From an uncultured Porphyromonadaceae bacterium (GTDB lineage: Bacteria > Bacteroidota > Bacteroidia > Bacteroidales > Muribaculaceae), in NCBI GenBank assembly GCA_900554265.1, contig USGZ01000071.1:1-7740 (forward strand): a stretch of 7,740 bases of DNA, given 5' to 3'. Positions 6,559 through 7,740 of this stretch are shown here, piece after piece. Each line of letters opens with the position of its first letter. The stretch's first letter is position 1. The translations under genes were made by a program, and so were the position numbers. The notes beneath the pieces are model-generated. The model had not been told where the DNA came from and did no database searches. It was given only the letters and a program-made list of their open reading frames with translations.

Positions 6559-6876
6559 TCAGTATTCGTCGCTTTTGGTTTCCTGGTGGTCTTTGATTTT
6601 CTGTACAAGCTGTTCGGCCTGCTGGACGCCGACGGCACGCCAAACGGCCTCGCCGTTCTTGAACATAATCAGGGTAGGCACGCTCTGGACGCGGTACTGC
6701 ATTGCCAGCTCTCGGTTGGCGTCGATGTCGACCTTGATGATGTTGGCCTCGTCGCCGACGCGCTTCTTGACGTCCTCGAGGATGGGACCCTGGATACGGC
6801 AGGGGCCGCACCATGTTGCGAAGAAGTCGACCAGAGTAGGCTTGTTCTCCTGAATGAGTTTCTGAAATTCGTTCAT
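6559..6876 (-). CDS. trxA: Thioredoxin (classical WCGPC type)
   Basis: Cytoplasmic thioredoxin of 105 aa that reduces protein disulfides with electrons from thioredoxin reductase, which is not in this window. It has the buried Asp (D17 in LVDFFATWCGPC), the catalytic C23 and C26 in WCGPC, and the cis-proline P67 in VQSVPTLIMFKNG. The N-terminus is about nine residues shorter than E. coli TrxA (cysteine 23 against 32), and there is an extra charged tail (KDHQETKSDEY). It lies 25 nt downstream of the rubrerythrin gene and 1 nt upstream of the CSKC paralogue, so the three are almost certainly co-transcribed. No Shine-Dalgarno sequence is visible; the ATG follows CGAT. The place in the operon suggests a role in peroxide or thiol stress. 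Symbol given by family, as genomes of this phylum often carry several trx genes. Confidence 0.93.
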   Translation of the reverse strand: MNEFQKLIQENKPTLVDFFATWCGPCRIQGPILEDVKKRVGDEANIIKVDIDANRELAMQYRVQSVPTLIMFKNGEAVWRAVGVQQAEQLVQKIKDHQETKSDEY

Positions 6877-6901
6877 ATCGTAGGGATTTTTAATTTTCGG
6901 A

Positions 6902-7492
6902 TTATTCGAGGCCTTCGGTATAGTCCATGGCCATGTAGTGCTGGTAGGGATGGTCGCAGGCGGGGCAGGTTGTCGGAGGTTCGGTGCCCTTGTATTCGTA
7001 ACCGCAGACGAGGCACTTCCAGATGATGGGCTTCTCGCGCTTCCATACCGTACCTTCCTGAACCTGCTTGAGGTAGTGGAGGAAGCGGCGGCGGTGGCGG
7101 TCCTCGATGGTGGCGATGGCGCGGAAGTGGCTGGCGATTTCGGGGAAGCCTTCCTCGTCGGCTACCTTGGCGGCATTGGTGTATAGCTCGACGCCTTCGA
7201 CCATCTCCTCATGAGCGGCGGTGGCGAGGTTCTCGGCGGTGGTGCCGATTACGCCGGCGTCGGCATCCATGGGCACGTTGACGCTACCCCCCTGGAGGAA
7301 CTTGAAGAACACCTTGCCGTGGCGCATCTCGTTGGCGGCCGTTTCCTGGAAGATTTTGGAAATGGGGAAATAATTCTCTTTCTCGGCGGCGGAGGCATAG
7401 AACATATAGCGGGTATAGGCGGACGATTCCGCCAGATAGGCAATCACCAGATTTTTCTCGGTGCGTGTGCCTTTTATAGATTTTTCAGCCAT
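6902..7492 (-). CDS. rbr: Rubrerythrin
   Basis: Non-haem diiron peroxidase of anaerobes, which reduces hydrogen peroxide to water; 196 aa, the usual length. The ferritin-like four-helix domain (about 1-145) carries the expected metal ligands: E22, ENxxH-type E55 and H58 (NEMRH), E96 and E99 (EEMVEG), and E130 with H133 (EDRH). The C-terminal rubredoxin-like domain (about 155-196) has the Fe(Cys)4 site C160, C163, C176 and C179 (CLVC and CPAC). It is cytoplasmic and lacks a signal peptide. It is the first gene of a three-gene operon with two thioredoxins. The ATG at 7492 follows ACTGAT, with no Shine-Dalgarno sequence. I cannot find a TTTG/TAnnTTTG promoter in the 128-nt upstream spacer, so its promoter may depend on an activator or differ from consensus. 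No convincing PerR or OxyR box is visible. Confidence 0.95.
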   Translation of the reverse strand: MAEKSIKGTRTEKNLVIAYLAESSAYTRYMFYASAAEKENYFPISKIFQETAANEMRHGKVFFKFLQGGSVNVPMDADAGVIGTTAENLATAAHEEMVEGVELYTNAAKVADEEGFPEIASHFRAIATIEDRHRRRFLHYLKQVQEGTVWKREKPIIWKCLVCGYEYKGTEPPTTCPACDHPYQHYMAMDYTEGLE

Positions 7493-7620
7493 ATCAGTCG
7501 GTTTTGTTGGTTTAATTACTGTTCGTGATTCAAGCCGTCGCGGAGGCGGCCTGTGAATATCTAACGTCGTAGGTCGCCAATTAGTTTTGAAATGCGCGTA
7601 TATTTTCCTATTTTTGCGGC
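7493..7620. other. Divergent intergenic region between rubrerythrin operon and DAHP synthase
   Basis: This 128-nt spacer must hold the start signals of two divergent units. The plus-strand promoter is clear (7586-7616). For the minus-strand rubrerythrin operon no CAAAnnTA (complement of the -7 box) is present. A small GC-rich patch (7534-7552, GCCG/CGGC arms) lies in the middle. Nothing else is recognisable. Confidence 0.5.
7586..7616 (+). promoter_or_regulatory. Putative DAHP synthase promoter abutting the start codon
   Basis: TTTG (7586-7589) and TATTTTTG (7609-7616) are separated by 19 nt, matching TTTG-N19/21-TAnnTTTG. The -7 box is followed by CGGC and then the GTG start codon at 7621. 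A normal start site 4-7 nt past the -7 box would fall at or within the first codons, implying a leaderless or nearly leaderless mRNA. Confidence 0.6.
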
Positions 7621-7740
7621 GTGATTTCTCAACTTTTCGACATCGGACTTCCGATCCTCGCCGGCCCCTGCTCCGCCGAGACAGAGGAGCAGACCCTGGC
7701 CACGGCGCGCGCCCTGGCCGCCGCAGGCGTAGGCATGTTC
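7621..7740 (+). CDS. 3-deoxy-7-phosphoheptulonate (DAHP) synthase, N-terminal fragment
   Basis: Forty open codons run off the right edge. The product begins (V/M)ISQLFDIGLPILAGPCSAE and continues with TEEQTLATARALAAAGVGMF. AGPCSAET-EQ is the conserved N-terminal motif of the bacterial class I DAHP synthases of the AroA-beta type, which condense phosphoenolpyruvate and erythrose 4-phosphate in the first step of the shikimate pathway. In Bacteroidales this domain is often fused to a C-terminal chorismate mutase; whether that holds here lies outside the window. GTG at 7621 is chosen as start because the frame is closed by a TGA at 7588-7590, no ATG or TTG lies in frame between, and the next ATG (codon 39) is past the GPCS motif. 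The gene is divergent from the rubrerythrin operon. Confidence 0.85.
   Translation, partial: MISQLFDIGLPILAGPCSAETEEQTLATARALAAAGVGMF

Noticed and set aside
6558..6638. 27-codon N-terminal extension of the CSKC thioredoxin
   Set aside because: It would overlap the upstream thioredoxin gene, adds an atypical basic Ser/Thr-rich tail, and the internal ATG 1 nt after the upstream stop gives a normal thioredoxin length.
6505..7026. 173-codon plus-strand frame opposite the thioredoxin and rubrerythrin genes
   Set aside because: Shadow of two well-supported genes, with no motif of its own.
7534..7552. GC patch with GCCG/CGGC arms as a terminator or operator
   Set aside because: The 4-bp arms are too short, no T-run follows on either strand, and it sits between divergent genes where no terminator is needed.

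Overview
The window looks like a chromosomal segment from a member of the Bacteroidota, most likely order Bacteroidales. Three observations support this. The 16S rRNA start is of the Bacteroidales type. Four putative promoters have the phylum's sigma-A architecture (TTTG, 19-21 nt, TAnnTTTG). Most start codons lack a Shine-Dalgarno sequence and sit in A/T-rich contexts. Coding DNA is clearly GC-rich while the spacers are mostly AT-rich. I cannot name the genus.

Layout: (1) About 373 nt of the 5' end of a 16S rRNA gene run leftwards out of the window, with a long structured leader and a near-ideal rrn promoter (647-678, minus strand). (2) A spacer of about 400 nt holds AT-rich DNA and an unusual GC-rich, palindrome-rich block (754-909). 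(3) On the plus strand lies a 1089-aa predicted transmembrane Ser/Thr protein kinase (1094-4363). It has a cytoplasmic kinase domain, a proline-rich linker, one membrane helix and four extracytoplasmic repeats resembling the DUF2135/YfaP-type beta domain. (4) A terminator whose hairpin loop contains the -33 box of the next promoter leads into a 554-aa AspT/YidE-type transporter (4482-6146, plus). (5) A strong hairpin terminator (6181-6234) separates this from a convergent three-gene operon on the minus strand: rubrerythrin, a classical WCGPC thioredoxin, and a second thioredoxin-like protein with a CSKC active site. (6) Divergent from that operon, the first 40 codons of a DAHP synthase (aromatic amino-acid pathway) begin at a GTG only 4 nt past the putative -7 box and run off the right edge.

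How the genes work together: the rubrerythrin-thioredoxin-thioredoxin cluster makes sense as a peroxide/thiol oxidative-stress operon of an anaerobe. The kinase and the transporter each appear to be transcribed alone, and I see no firm link between them. The kinase is the least conventional gene here: it has receptor-kinase architecture, with sensor repeats of a type I do not know to be characterised in a Ser/Thr kinase.
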